Assembly: GCA_964512635.1 (NCBI GenBank)
Contig: CAZEJB010000018.1
Coordinates: forward strand, 4,170-68,169
DNA from: JADZFO01 sp964512635
GTDB lineage: Bacteria; 4484-113; JAFGCY01
Reading direction: 5' to 3'
DNA: 64,000 bases
The translations under genes and the position numbers were made by a program. The stretch's first letter is position 1. Each line of letters begins with the position of its first letter. This document shows positions 54,472-62,939 of this stretch, one piece after another. Under the pieces are notes generated by a model. It was not told the origin of the DNA, ran no database searches, and saw only the letters and a list, made by a program, of their open reading frames with translations.

Positions 54472-54514
54472 AAAAGCAAAAGGGCCGGGACGCGGCAAGT
54501 CGCGGCCCCGGCCC
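54472..54514 (-). terminator. Rho-independent terminator of htrA
   Basis: Outer stem GGGCCGGG/CCCGGCCC (54507-54514 with 54482-54489), an imperfect inner part, then TTTTGCTTTT on the minus strand. It is placed between htrA and the fliD promoter. Confidence 0.7.
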
Positions 54515-54531
54515 ATCGGAAAGTGCTGTCC

Positions 54532-55722
54532 CTAGATGATGCCCATCATCTGGGCCTGCTCAGGCACCTCGCTGAGCTGCGCGGCAACCTTGAGCACCTG
54601 GTACTTGTCCCCGACAAAGCGGTAGACCTCAAGTTCCAGGGTAGTACCCGGCTTGCTGTTGCGGACGATGTCCAGCAGCTGCTGCGCGCTGGTAACGTCC
54701 TTGCTGTTCACCTTGGTGATAACGTCGGTGCCATTGCGGCTCTGGCCCGTCAGGCCGGCCCGGGCTGCAGGGCTTGTTTTGGCCACGCGGCCTACGACGA
54801 CGCCGTGGTCGATCGGCAGGCTCATGTACTGCGCCATCCTGCTGGTAACAGCGTTACCCGCATCAATACCCAGCCAGGGGCGCTGGACCCGGCCGTACTT
54901 AATCAGATCGCCGATGATGTCCTTGGCCGTGTTGATCGGAATCGCGAAGCCCAAGCCTTCACTGCCACCGCCGACCGAGGCGATCTGCTCGTTAACTCCA
55001 ATGATCTCGCCGCTGGCATTCAGCAGCGGACCACCGCTGTTGCCAGGGTTGATGGCGGCATCCGTCTGGATCAAGCCGCGGATGGTCTCGCCGCTCGGGC
55101 TGTTGAGTTCACGCCCCAGAGCGCTTACCACGCCGGCGGTAACGGTCCAGTCCAGGCCGCGTGGATTGCCAATAGCTACGACCCACTCGCCGACCGCCAC
55201 TTTGCTGCTGTTGCCCATCTTGGCCGTCGGCAGAATGCCGTCGGCGCTGATCTTGAGCAGCGCGAGGTCAGTGCCGCTGTCCATGCCGACCACGCTGGCC
55301 GGGAACTGACGGCCGTCATTAAGGACAACCTGCAGTTCAGTGGCATTCGCCACCACGTGGAAGTTGGTCAGGATGTAGCCCTTGTCGTCAACAATGACGC
55401 CGCTGCCCGTGGCTTCAGCTTCCTGCGGGCCAAAGAAGGACTGGCGGATGCTGCGGTTAGTCACGTGCACAACGGCCGGTGCGACCTTGTTGTACACAGT
55501 GGTTACGAAGCTGCCGCCGGGGCCAACCTCGCTTGAAGGTAGCGCGGCACTGACGCTGGAGGAGCTGTCGGCTGAAGTGCCAAGGCTGACCAGCTCAGCG
55601 CTGGAGTCGGCCAGGGGCTCCGCCCGCGCGCTGCGCTGGGATGTGTTGCTGAGGCCAAAGCCGACCAGCAGACCGGCCAGGGTGCTCAGGAAGGTCACCA
55701 GAATGATTCTCACAGTGCTCAT
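54532..55722 (-). CDS. HtrA/DegP-family periplasmic serine protease
   Basis: A 396-aa S1C protease, anchored by an N-terminal helix (IILVTFLSTLAGLLVGFGL). The catalytic triad can be read: His in ILTNFHVVANA, Asp in GTDLALLKI, Ser in AAINPGNSGGPLL. One PDZ domain follows (HGVVVGRVAKTSPAARAGL, DVITKVNSKDVTSAQQLLDI). With a membrane anchor and one PDZ it is more like DegS or the single-PDZ HtrA of Gram-positives than the two-PDZ DegP. Role: quality control or stress signalling in the periplasm. The ATG is ten bases after TATAAT. Its own terminator precedes fliD. Confidence 0.9.
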   Translation of the reverse strand: MSTVRIILVTFLSTLAGLLVGFGLSNTSQRSARAEPLADSSAELVSLGTSADSSSSVSAALPSSEVGPGGSFVTTVYNKVAPAVVHVTNRSIRQSFFGPQEAEATGSGVIVDDKGYILTNFHVVANATELQVVLNDGRQFPASVVGMDSGTDLALLKISADGILPTAKMGNSSKVAVGEWVVAIGNPRGLDWTVTAGVVSALGRELNSPSGETIRGLIQTDAAINPGNSGGPLLNASGEIIGVNEQIASVGGGSEGLGFAIPINTAKDIIGDLIKYGRVQRPWLGIDAGNAVTSRMAQYMSLPIDHGVVVGRVAKTSPAARAGLTGQSRNGTDVITKVNSKDVTSAQQLLDIVRNSKPGTTLELEVYRFVGDKYQVLKVAAQLSEVPEQAQMMGII

Positions 55723-55777
55723 CTCATCCCGAATTATATGCTTCAGGCCGGCGCATACGGGCCGGCCTTCCGCAGGT

Positions 55778-55783
55778 TAAACT
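55778..55783 (+). promoter_or_regulatory. -10 element TAAACT upstream of the cytochrome lipoprotein gene
   Basis: TAAACT about 60 nt before the ATG; the leader would include the hairpin at 55800-55824. Weak -35. Confidence 0.4.
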
Positions 55784-55799
55784 AACTACCTGGATACCC

Positions 55800-55824
55800 G
55801 CGGTTCTGCTTTTGAAACGCAGAA
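55800..55824 (+). other. Hairpin in the leader of the cytochrome lipoprotein gene
   Basis: Perfect 8-bp stem GGTTCTGC/GCAGAACC with a 9-base loop, ending 20 nt before the ATG. No T tract, so it is not a standard terminator; it may affect translation of the 55844 gene. Confidence 0.5.
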
Positions 55825-55843
55825 CCGGGGTCGAACGTCTTTT

Positions 55844-56440
55844 ATGACGGCAATGCAAAGCAATTCGTTTAAATCAGGCCGAATTGAGCTGGCCCTCTGG
55901 GTCGCCAGTCTGCTGCTGCTCAGCGGCTGCCCGCCGCCGCGCAACGACAATGCGGCAGCGGATGCCAACGATACGGCGCGGGCCAGCGGAACCTATATGG
56001 CCGCGCCGAACAAGATCTTCGATTCAGCCAGCGACTTTGATCTGACCTGGAATGTTGTCTACGAATCGAAGGAAAAGCCCTTCGACCCGGCAATCAACGT
56101 CTCCAACCGCCAGCTCGCGCTTAACCGCTGCCAGCAGTGCCACGAATGCGGCTTCAAGTTTGCATTCGATATGGAGCACTTTGGCACCACGCAATGGCAG
56201 CCGCGCTATAAGGCGGACGAGTGGTCGCCAGTGGTCAAGCGCATGGTCGACATGCCCAACAGCTTCATGAATGAACAGATCGCTGAGCGCATCTACAACT
56301 ACCTGAACGAAGAAACTCAGGGACTTTACGACGAAAGCAAGGATCCGCGCGGCGGAAACACCATCGGCGGCAAGAAGGCTGATGAGAACCAGCGCAAGGT
56401 CGACGAGATGGTGGAGATCAACCCCCGCCCCGACCGTTAA
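55844..56440 (+). CDS. Monohaem cytochrome c lipoprotein
   Basis: A 198-aa lipoprotein (signal ALWVASLLLLSGC with lipobox Cys). One haem motif, CQQCH, lies in NRCQQCHECGFKF, with Met candidates at MEHFG and RMVDMPNSFM for the sixth ligand. It is small and extracytoplasmic, hence an electron carrier. The stop overlaps the start of queG by 1 nt, making it the first gene of a pair, although no functional link to queuosine synthesis is obvious other than both using iron. Start ATG 55844; ATG 55853 is also in frame. Confidence 0.82.
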   Translation: MTAMQSNSFKSGRIELALWVASLLLLSGCPPPRNDNAAADANDTARASGTYMAAPNKIFDSASDFDLTWNVVYESKEKPFDPAINVSNRQLALNRCQQCHECGFKFAFDMEHFGTTQWQPRYKADEWSPVVKRMVDMPNSFMNEQIAERIYNYLNEETQGLYDESKDPRGGNTIGGKKADENQRKVDEMVEINPRPDR

Positions 56441-57429
56441 TGGACACGCCTGGCTCGTCTGTTCCGTGTCTGGATGCCACTCAGCGCCGCCAGCTGGTCC
56501 TGGAGCTTGCCGCTGCTCAAGGCTTTGATGCCGCCGGCATAGCCCCGCCCATACTGGACCCGCGATACCTTAGCCTTCATAACAAGTGGCTGCAGCGCGG
56601 CTACGCCGGGGATATGTGGTACCTCGAGCGCAAACCAGAAGGGCGCTACGACGCTGGCAGCCTTCTGCCTGGCTGTAGCTCAGTGCTGGTGGTCGCCCAG
56701 TCCTATTTTCAGCCCGGCGGCTATAACCATGCCGGCGGCACTGGCAAGGTCTCACGTTATGCCTGGGGGGATGACTATCATCAGGTGTTAGGGGAGAAGC
56801 TGAAGGCCATTGCGAATCTGCTGTGCAAGAGCGACCCCGGGCTTGAGTGGAAAGTCTGCGTGGATACCTCACCGCTGAGCGAAAAGTCCTTCGCCCTGCA
56901 GGCCGGCATCGGCTGGCCTGGCCGCAACTCGCTGGTGTTGAATCCACGGCTTGGCACCTATTTCTTCATTGGACTGCTGCTTCTAAGCTGGGAGCTGGTA
57001 GCTGACAAGCCTCTGAAGCAGGACTGCGGCTCCTGCACGATTTGTCTGCAGGCCTGTCCTACTGGTGCGCTGAGCGGCCCGGGCATTCTTGATTCCACCC
57101 GCTGTGTCAGTTATGTGACGACCGAGCGCAAGGAAGCCGCACGCCCTGACGAAGCCCTGAGCGGCTGGCTCTATGGCTGCGATACCTGCCAGGAAGTCTG
57201 CCCCTTCAACTTCGACCTGGAGCCTGCCGGCGAGCCACGCTTCAATCCCCGCCGTCCCTCATTGGAGCTGAGTGCGGAGACCGCACTGACCCTTAGCGAG
57301 ACGGAGTTCGAAGCGTCTTTTACCGGATCAGTCATCCGGCGCCGACGCCTGGAAAGAGTCCAGGCTCAGGCGCGCAATGTACTGGCAGCGGCGGGGCAGG
57401 GCAATAAAGAGCCGAAATCTGTGGATTAG
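56440..57429 (+). CDS. queG: Epoxyqueuosine reductase QueG
   Basis: A 329-aa cobalamin- and Fe-S-dependent enzyme for the last step of queuosine synthesis in tRNA. Seen: LAAAQGFDAAGIAPP at the N terminus, the substrate/cofactor region RYAWGDDYHQVL, VDTSPLSEKSFALQAGIGWP, and two 4Fe-4S sites CGSCTICLQACPTGAL and YGCDTCQEVCPFN. Length and order are normal for the family. It overlaps the stop of the cytochrome lipoprotein by 1 nt and converges with the coiled-coil gene at 57461. Confidence 0.93.
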   Translation: MDTPGSSVPCLDATQRRQLVLELAAAQGFDAAGIAPPILDPRYLSLHNKWLQRGYAGDMWYLERKPEGRYDAGSLLPGCSSVLVVAQSYFQPGGYNHAGGTGKVSRYAWGDDYHQVLGEKLKAIANLLCKSDPGLEWKVCVDTSPLSEKSFALQAGIGWPGRNSLVLNPRLGTYFFIGLLLLSWELVADKPLKQDCGSCTICLQACPTGALSGPGILDSTRCVSYVTTERKEAARPDEALSGWLYGCDTCQEVCPFNFDLEPAGEPRFNPRRPSLELSAETALTLSETEFEASFTGSVIRRRRLERVQAQARNVLAAAGQGNKEPKSVD

Positions 57430-57460
57430 CTTTGCTCAGGATCCTCCAAGGTAATGCTGC

Positions 57461-57892
57461 TCAGGCCTGCGATTTGCGGCGAAAGGTCAGCGGCACCAGC
57501 AGCCAGTGCAGCAGGGTCAAGGCCAGCAAGGGTACCAGCTTGGTCTGCTGCTGCTGCAGGGCGGCTCTTTCGACCTGGTACTGCGCCTTGAGGTCATCCA
57601 GCATGGTCAGGAGCTGCTCTTCCTTGTCAATGGCCACCTGCGTGTTTGTGCTGGCCTCGATGGCCTGCTGGGCGGTGTAGTTGTCGCGCTCCATGCGCTG
57701 CTTCTCGCGCAGCGCCAATAGCTCGTCCTTGGCGCTTTCGTGGAGCTTTTCCGTAGTCTCCACCGACTGCGCGATCTCGCGCAGCTGCGCTGCCTGGTTA
57801 CCCAGGCGTGCGGCAAACAATCCGGTTGCGGCTGTGCCTGCCAGAGCTGCCAATAGGCAATAGCTGAAGATGATGAGTCTCAGACCTTTCAC
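57461..57892 (-). CDS. Small membrane protein with central coiled coil
   Basis: A 143-aa protein. An N-terminal hydrophobic helix (IIFSYCLLAALAGTAATGLF) and a C-terminal one (LVPLLALTLLHWLLVPLTF) flank about 85 residues of charged heptad-like sequence (VETTEKLHESAKDELLALRE ... DDLKAQYQVERAALQQQQ). Both ends in the membrane leave a periplasmic or cytoplasmic helical hairpin. I do not recognise the family. It starts 6 nt after the stop of the ABC ATPase gene, so it is the last gene of the kdsB operon. Confidence 0.65.
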   Translation of the reverse strand: MKGLRLIIFSYCLLAALAGTAATGLFAARLGNQAAQLREIAQSVETTEKLHESAKDELLALREKQRMERDNYTAQQAIEASTNTQVAIDKEEQLLTMLDDLKAQYQVERAALQQQQTKLVPLLALTLLHWLLVPLTFRRKSQA

Positions 57893-57898
57893 GGGCTC

Positions 57899-58870
57899 TT
57901 AGGACGCCTCCTGCGCGGATTCGTTTAGCCAGCAGGCCGCGAAATGTTCGGGGCTGACCGCCAGCATGGCTGGCGACTTTTCCAGACAACGCTCCATAGC
58001 CTGGCTGCAGCGGCTGGCAAAGGGGCAGCCAGGGAGCAGCTTGGTGGCGTCCGGCAGGATGCCTTCAAGCGGTTTGACTGCCGCAGCGCCAGCTTCAGGA
58101 ACAGGTATGGCGGCCAGCAGGGCGCGGGTGTAAGGGTGCGCTGGCGCCTCGAAGACCGCCTGCTTGGATCCCTGTTCGACGATCCGGCCAGCATACATAA
58201 CCGCCACCTGATCCGACAAAAAGCGCACCACGGACAGGTCGTGGCTGATAAACAGGTAGCTCAGGCCATGCTCGGCCTGCAGACGCAGTAGCAGATCCAG
58301 CACCTGCGCCTGGATCGATGCGTCGAGCGCGCTGACAGGCTCGTCCGCCACAATAAGCTCAGGTTGCAGGGCCAGTGCGCGCGCAATGCAGACTCGCTGG
58401 CGCTGGCCACCGGAGAGCTCATGGGGATAGCGCCGGGCAAAGTCCATGTCCAGCTCAACATCGCGAAGCAGCTCGGCCAGCCGGCCGCTGTGCTCACTGC
58501 GGGGAATGCCGTGCACCAGCAACGGTTCGATAACACTCGCCCCTACAGTGCGTCGCGGGTTGAGAGCGCCCATCGGGTCCTGAAACACAATCCCGATGCG
58601 CCGCCGCAGTTTCTGCAGTTCACTGCCGCGTGCGGCAGATACATCCTCGCCGTCCAGCCGGATTGTGCCGGAGCTGGGCTCAATCAAGCGCAGGATCATT
58701 CGCCCGGTAGTGCTCTTGCCGCAGCCGCTCTCGCCAACCAGGGCCAGAGTCTGGCCCCGCATGACCTTGAAGCTGACTTCCTGCACGGCGTGAATCACGC
58801 CACTGCCCCCGCGCAGCGGAAAGTTCTTGCTCAGTCCTTCGACCTGCAGCAGGGGCTGCCCATCAGGCAT
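57899..58870 (-). CDS. Oligopeptide/dipeptide-type ABC importer ATPase (OppF-like)
   Basis: A 323-aa ATPase of the OppF/DppF group. Seen: Walker A GESGCGKST, signature LSGGQRQR, Walker B LIVADEPVSALD, H-loop ISHDLSVV and the Opp/Dpp C-terminal Cys region PFASRCSQAMERCLEKSP, which in relatives holds an Fe-S or Zn site. ATG 58870 overlaps the upstream gene by 8 nt. The partner ATPase (OppD), permeases and binding protein are not adjacent. Substrate unassigned; peptides or nickel are possible. Confidence 0.88.
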   Translation of the reverse strand: MPDGQPLLQVEGLSKNFPLRGGSGVIHAVQEVSFKVMRGQTLALVGESGCGKSTTGRMILRLIEPSSGTIRLDGEDVSAARGSELQKLRRRIGIVFQDPMGALNPRRTVGASVIEPLLVHGIPRSEHSGRLAELLRDVELDMDFARRYPHELSGGQRQRVCIARALALQPELIVADEPVSALDASIQAQVLDLLLRLQAEHGLSYLFISHDLSVVRFLSDQVAVMYAGRIVEQGSKQAVFEAPAHPYTRALLAAIPVPEAGAAAVKPLEGILPDATKLLPGCPFASRCSQAMERCLEKSPAMLAVSPEHFAACWLNESAQEAS

Positions 58871-60086
58871 TGCCGCGCCCCGGTTTGCGCACGGCCTTTG
58901 CTCCACCGCGGGCGCCCGCGCGAGTGCTGCCCACCGGTTTGCGCGCCGCCTCCAGCAGCCAGGGCCATGCTGTTAAGACATCCCGCAGGGCTTCAGCCTT
59001 GCGCCGGCCAATACCCAGCGCCCGCAGTTCCCCGGTGCCTGGTATCTCCGCCAGGGTCTTTGTTGTCTTTGGCAGCTTTCTCAGTAGCTCGTAAAGCTGG
59101 CTGCGCTCGAAAAGCACACCATAGGGCGAGACAATCAGCTGATGCGCCTCAATCAGCCAGGCCAGAACATGCAGGCTGCCCTGCAGGTCCTCCTGCAGCC
59201 GCTGCAGCAGCACTGGTTCTTCAGCTGTGACCCGGTCAAAAACCAGTTCTGCGACCTGGCGGTCGTGGGCGTTCAGCGAGGCGGCGCCGGCATTGGCAGA
59301 CTCCGGCACCCGCTTGTACTGGTCAAGCACCATCGCTGCCAGCGCGGGATCGAGTCCGTCCTGCCACTCCATCACATGGGCCAGGTCCGGCCCCTGCCAG
59401 AAGGGGTTCTTGCGCGCTGCCTTGCCGCTGCGCTGGGTAACCGCCTCGGCGGAGCGGGTCAGGTATTCAGTCGCTACCAGGCGGCCGGCAGCTTTCAGGG
59501 CCTGCTCCGGGGGGACCGTTGACGCTGCTTCGAAGCGCGTACAGTGGCCGCGAAACTCGGCTGACTGGGCATAACCGTTCAACGCGAACTCCAGAGCAAG
59601 CCACCAGGCGGGAGCGCTCTGCTGGCCGTCTGTGTTCAAGGCAATGCCCTGGCGCAGAGCTGCCCGGGCCAGACCTTCACGCTTGACCCGCGGCCAGGCG
59701 GCAAAGTCGTCCGGCGCGGCCTGCAGGGCGAGAAGCTGGTCCGGCTTCTTGCCACCCACACGTCCGCGATGGACACTGGCGGTGCGCAGTCGCTGGACAT
59801 GCCGATCGTCGCTAACCGGGATCAGACCGAGGCAGACGTTCAGCCTTCCGGTCATGGCGTCGGCCAGAGGCACGAAGCGATGACGCAGCGCTTCCTGCTC
59901 TTCCAGGCTTTCGATCAGGCTGATTTCGTCTGGGGGCGCGCTGCCGCCGCACAGCAGGGCAAAGCGCATTCGCTGAGCCGGTCGGGTTGAACGAGGATCG
60001 CGGCTCTCCCCGGTGCTGCGGCGTGGTTCTGCCCCGCGCGGGCCGCCGGAGCGGCGGGCAGCCGGCTTGCGGTCGGGCCCGGCCAT
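58863..60086 (-). CDS. Unknown protein with C-terminal helix-hairpin-helix-like end
   Basis: A 407-aa protein I do not recognise. The first 40 residues are Arg/Pro-rich and disordered, and the middle is helical with scattered Trp. Near the C terminus TLAEIPGTGELRALGIGRRK resembles a helix-hairpin-helix DNA-binding unit (the 'IPGxGxxxAxxI' pattern), and the tail is basic. So it may bind DNA or RNA. ATG 60086 overlaps the stop of kdsB in TGATG form, and the ABC gene overlaps its own end. It belongs to one four-gene operon; the functions of the neighbours do not reveal its role. Confidence 0.6.
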   Translation of the reverse strand: MAGPDRKPAARRSGGPRGAEPRRSTGESRDPRSTRPAQRMRFALLCGGSAPPDEISLIESLEEQEALRHRFVPLADAMTGRLNVCLGLIPVSDDRHVQRLRTASVHRGRVGGKKPDQLLALQAAPDDFAAWPRVKREGLARAALRQGIALNTDGQQSAPAWWLALEFALNGYAQSAEFRGHCTRFEAASTVPPEQALKAAGRLVATEYLTRSAEAVTQRSGKAARKNPFWQGPDLAHVMEWQDGLDPALAAMVLDQYKRVPESANAGAASLNAHDRQVAELVFDRVTAEEPVLLQRLQEDLQGSLHVLAWLIEAHQLIVSPYGVLFERSQLYELLRKLPKTTKTLAEIPGTGELRALGIGRRKAEALRDVLTAWPWLLEAARKPVGSTRAGARGGAKAVRKPGRGNA

Positions 60087-60820
60087 CAAACCTCACCATG
60101 CTCTGCCAGATAGGCGAGCACCTTGTCCACATCTTCCGGTGTGTTGACTTCCATTCCGGGATACTCGCATTCCACGGTCAGGATGCGGATACCGGCATGC
60201 ATCGCCCTCAACTGCTCAAGCCCTTCACTGCGCTCAGCCATGGAGGTCGGAAAATCGGTGATGCTAAGCAGCGTGTCGCGGCTGTACATATAGATGCCTA
60301 TATGGCGGAAATAGACCGCCTCGGCTTCGTTACGAGGGTAGGGAATGGTCGAGCGGCTGAAGTAAAGCGCGAAATCACGGCGGTCCTTAACAACCTTGAC
60401 CGTGTTCGGATCAGTTATCCCGGGATGGCCCGCAGGCATGTTCGTGATCAGCGTGCTCATCGGAGCCAGACTCTGCAGGGTACGACCAACCAGGGCGTCC
60501 ACAGCCTTCGGGTTAAGCAGCGGCTCGTCGCCCTGCATGTTGACGTAGTAGGCAAAGTTCTGGCTTAGCGCGACTTCGCCCAGTCGATCAGTTCCGCTGG
60601 GGCAATCAGGGCTGGTCATTACGGCAGTCCCGCCAAAACCGCGGACATGTTCAGCGATCCGCTCGTCGTCGGTGGCGACAACAACGGCGCTGAGGCTGGA
60701 GCATTTCATGCCCTGCTCCCAGACGCGCTGGACCAGGGTCTTGCCGCCGATATCAACCAGCGGCTTGCCCGGCAGGCGCTGGGCGCTGTAGCGGGCGGGG
60801 ATGATTCCTAAAACTTGCAC
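60086..60820 (-). CDS. kdsB: 3-deoxy-manno-octulosonate cytidylyltransferase KdsB
   Basis: A 244-aa enzyme that activates Kdo with CTP for lipopolysaccharide. Seen: GIIPARYSAQRLPGKPLVDI, VVVATDDERI, CPSGTDRLGEVA, VNMQGDEPLLNPKAVDAL, YFRHIGIYMYSRDTL and GMEVNTPEDVDKV. This is strong evidence for a Kdo-containing outer membrane. The GTG start is 6 nt after a perfect TATAAT, with TTTGTG 17 bases further up as a usable -35; a longer in-frame reading from 60841 would run through the promoter. First gene of the operon kdsB - unknown - ABC ATPase - coiled coil. Confidence 0.93.
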   Translation of the reverse strand: MQVLGIIPARYSAQRLPGKPLVDIGGKTLVQRVWEQGMKCSSLSAVVVATDDERIAEHVRGFGGTAVMTSPDCPSGTDRLGEVALSQNFAYYVNMQGDEPLLNPKAVDALVGRTLQSLAPMSTLITNMPAGHPGITDPNTVKVVKDRRDFALYFSRSTIPYPRNEAEAVYFRHIGIYMYSRDTLLSITDFPTSMAERSEGLEQLRAMHAGIRILTVECEYPGMEVNTPEDVDKVLAYLAEHGEV

Positions 60821-60826
60821 GCGGAG

Positions 60827-60855
60827 ATTATAGGCCGACACCCGCGGGCCACAAA
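60827..60855 (-). promoter_or_regulatory. Promoter of the kdsB operon
   Basis: TTTGTG (60855-60850), 17-base spacer, TATAAT (60832-60827), six bases, GTG 60820. Leaderless start. Confidence 0.65.
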
Positions 60856-60912
60856 TCCAGAGCCAGGCGCCGAGTCACACGGCTCCGGGTCAAGCGAAGG
60901 CCTGCCACTTGC

Positions 60913-62166
60913 TCAGGCTTCGCCCTCGCCGGCCTCCTCGCCTTCCTTGGGCGCCTCGCCCTCGCCATGCGGATTCTCTCCGTGCGGGTTAGCCATTCCG
61001 CCTTCACCATGCGGGTTGGACATGTCTCCGCCGCCGCCGAAGCCCTCACCGTGTGGATTGGTCATTCCCGGAGGTGTATCGCCAAATCCTTCGCCATGCG
61101 GGTTGGCTACTCCGGGCTTGGCGGGGCCGAGGCCCATCTCCTCCAGGCTTCCGCCTTCGCCATGCGGGTTAGGCATCGCCGGCGGTGTCTTGCCGTCGAT
61201 GAGGGCAATCTCTTTCTCCGCCTTGTACTTGCTGATCTCGTCGGTGCCGGCCAGCCCAAGCGCCTTGGTGAACATCTCGCGCGCCCTGGGCTTATCTTTC
61301 TTGTGCAGATAAACCTGTCCAAGATTGAACCAGGCGTTGAACATCTCAGGCTTGGCCTTGGTGATCTCATCCAGCTCAAGCTCGGCCTTGTCGATGAAAC
61401 TGGGATCCTTGCTGTCGTCGGCCTTCTGCAGGTACATGGTCGAACGGTCAATGCGCACATTCCAGTAATCCTGGAACTTGCCTGGATCCGCCTTCTCGAG
61501 GTACTGCGAATACCACTTGATCGCATCATCGGTCTTGCCGAGGTCATAGGCCAGATTGCCAAGGAAGGGCAGAACCTGAACGTCATCCGGCTTCAGCTTG
61601 TGGAAGAACTCCAGCGCCATCATCGCGCCCTCGCCGTCCCCAGCCATTACCGCCGCCTGCGCCACGTCTGCGGTCACTGAAACAGCCTTCTCGGTGTCGA
61701 TCTCTTTGCTGTCGATCTTCTTTTGAATGCCGTCCAGTGACATCTGGACGTATTCCCGGGCCTTTTCTATCTTGCCTACCTGCTGATAAAGCGTGTAGAC
61801 CTCGTTGAGTGCCTTGGTGTCGGTCGGGTCAGCTTCAATCCGGGCCTTGAGTTCGCCGACCTGCTTGAGCACCTGGCCCATGACCTCTTCGCCGGCCTTG
61901 CCGCCCATCATCGGCCCGCCGCCTGCGGCGCCGTCATCCTTCTTGCCCGGGAAAAGCAGGAAGCCTGCCACAGCCAGGATGAGAAGCAAAACAGACAATC
62001 CGGCCCAGTTGACCTTCGGGCCGCTGGTTGTCGACGAAGACGCAGCCTTGGCTGCGGCCGGTCGGGCAGCCGCAATAGCGTCCTCGGCTATCGCGGCACC
62101 ACACTGGTCACAAAACCTGGCGATGTCGCGGTTTTCGGCATTGCAGGCGGGACACACGTTGAGCAC
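60913..62166 (-). CDS. Zinc-ribbon, membrane-anchored TPR protein with NPHGEG repeats
   Basis: A 417-aa protein. Residues 5-22 are a zinc ribbon (CPAC ... CDQC), followed by an Ala-rich linker and one membrane helix (WAGLSVLLLILAVAGFLLF). The bulk is helical with TPR character (KALNEVYTLYQQVGKIEKAR, LPFLGNLAYDLGKTDDAIKW, MFNAWFNLGQVYLHKKDKPR). The C terminus carries six copies of NPHGE(G/N) between Gly/Met spacers, and an acidic end. Probably an assembly platform in the envelope with a cytoplasmic zinc ribbon. Ligand of the NPHGEG tail unknown; the His residues could bind metal. GTG start with GGAG upstream. Confidence 0.75.
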   Translation of the reverse strand: MLNVCPACNAENRDIARFCDQCGAAIAEDAIAAARPAAAKAASSSTTSGPKVNWAGLSVLLLILAVAGFLLFPGKKDDGAAGGGPMMGGKAGEEVMGQVLKQVGELKARIEADPTDTKALNEVYTLYQQVGKIEKAREYVQMSLDGIQKKIDSKEIDTEKAVSVTADVAQAAVMAGDGEGAMMALEFFHKLKPDDVQVLPFLGNLAYDLGKTDDAIKWYSQYLEKADPGKFQDYWNVRIDRSTMYLQKADDSKDPSFIDKAELELDEITKAKPEMFNAWFNLGQVYLHKKDKPRAREMFTKALGLAGTDEISKYKAEKEIALIDGKTPPAMPNPHGEGGSLEEMGLGPAKPGVANPHGEGFGDTPPGMTNPHGEGFGGGGDMSNPHGEGGMANPHGENPHGEGEAPKEGEEAGEGEA

Positions 62167-62203
62167 TTGTTTCTCCTCGCGTCAGGCCTGACGGCCTGGC
62201 GGC

Positions 62204-62803
62204 CTATTCGCTCAGGTCGCTCTCGGGCACGAGTAGGCCAAAGTTGCCATCCTCGCGCTTGTAGATGCAGTGAATGCTGCCCGAACCGTTGAAGAACAGG
62301 TAGAAGTCACGCTTGGCATGCTTAAGCTGAGAGATCGCGTCCCGCGTGCTCATCGGCTTTAGGCTGAACTTTTCAACGAAAACCAGCGGCTGTTCCGGGG
62401 CCGCCGCTGCAGCAGTGCTCGAGGAACGGGCCGAGTTCTTTGTGGCGGCTGCGGAACTGCGCGCTGAGCGCGGAGCTTCGGCAGCCTTGCCATGTCCCTG
62501 CTGCTTGTCCAGCATCCGGCCCTTGACCTTCTTAAGCTGGCCGATGAGCTTCTCGACAACTGCATCCACAGCAACGCGGAAATTCTCGCCCGCTTCTTCG
62601 CCTCGCAGATCTGCGCCAGGAATGTGCAGGACCACTTCAATCCGGTTGGCCTGGCTCTTGGTCTTGCTGGCCTTTTCAGTCAAAGTCACGGTGGTACGCT
62701 CGATCCGGCGGTACACACGCATCAGCTTGCCCAGCTTCTCCAGCACATAGGCGCGCACGTCTTCAGGAACAACGAAGTTCTTACCCGTAATCGAAATCGG
62801 CAT
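62204..62803 (-). CDS. hpf: Ribosome hibernation promoting factor, long form
   Basis: A 199-aa long HPF that inactivates and dimerises 70S ribosomes in stationary phase. N-terminal HPF/YfiA domain: MPISITGKNFVVPEDVRAYV, LHIPGADLRGEEAGENFRVA, VVEKLIGQLKKVKGRM. After an Ala/Ser-rich linker comes the dimerisation domain KPMSTRDAISQLKHAKRDFY, LFFNGSGSIHCIYKREDGN. The start at ATG 62803 has AAGGGGG upstream; an open extension toward 63112 runs into lepA and is rejected. Divergent from lepA. Confidence 0.93.
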   Translation of the reverse strand: MPISITGKNFVVPEDVRAYVLEKLGKLMRVYRRIERTTVTLTEKASKTKSQANRIEVVLHIPGADLRGEEAGENFRVAVDAVVEKLIGQLKKVKGRMLDKQQGHGKAAEAPRSARSSAAATKNSARSSSTAAAAAPEQPLVFVEKFSLKPMSTRDAISQLKHAKRDFYLFFNGSGSIHCIYKREDGNFGLLVPESDLSE

Positions 62804-62939
62804 TACAGCCCCCTTGGAGTTGTGCCAATCCCCAGGAATTGGCAGCGGTAATGTTAACACGCTCAGTTCGGAGCATGATTGTCCGTACTGCGACAGCCAG
62901 CCTGAACAAGGCAGCGCATCTGCTATTATCGTCGGCCCC

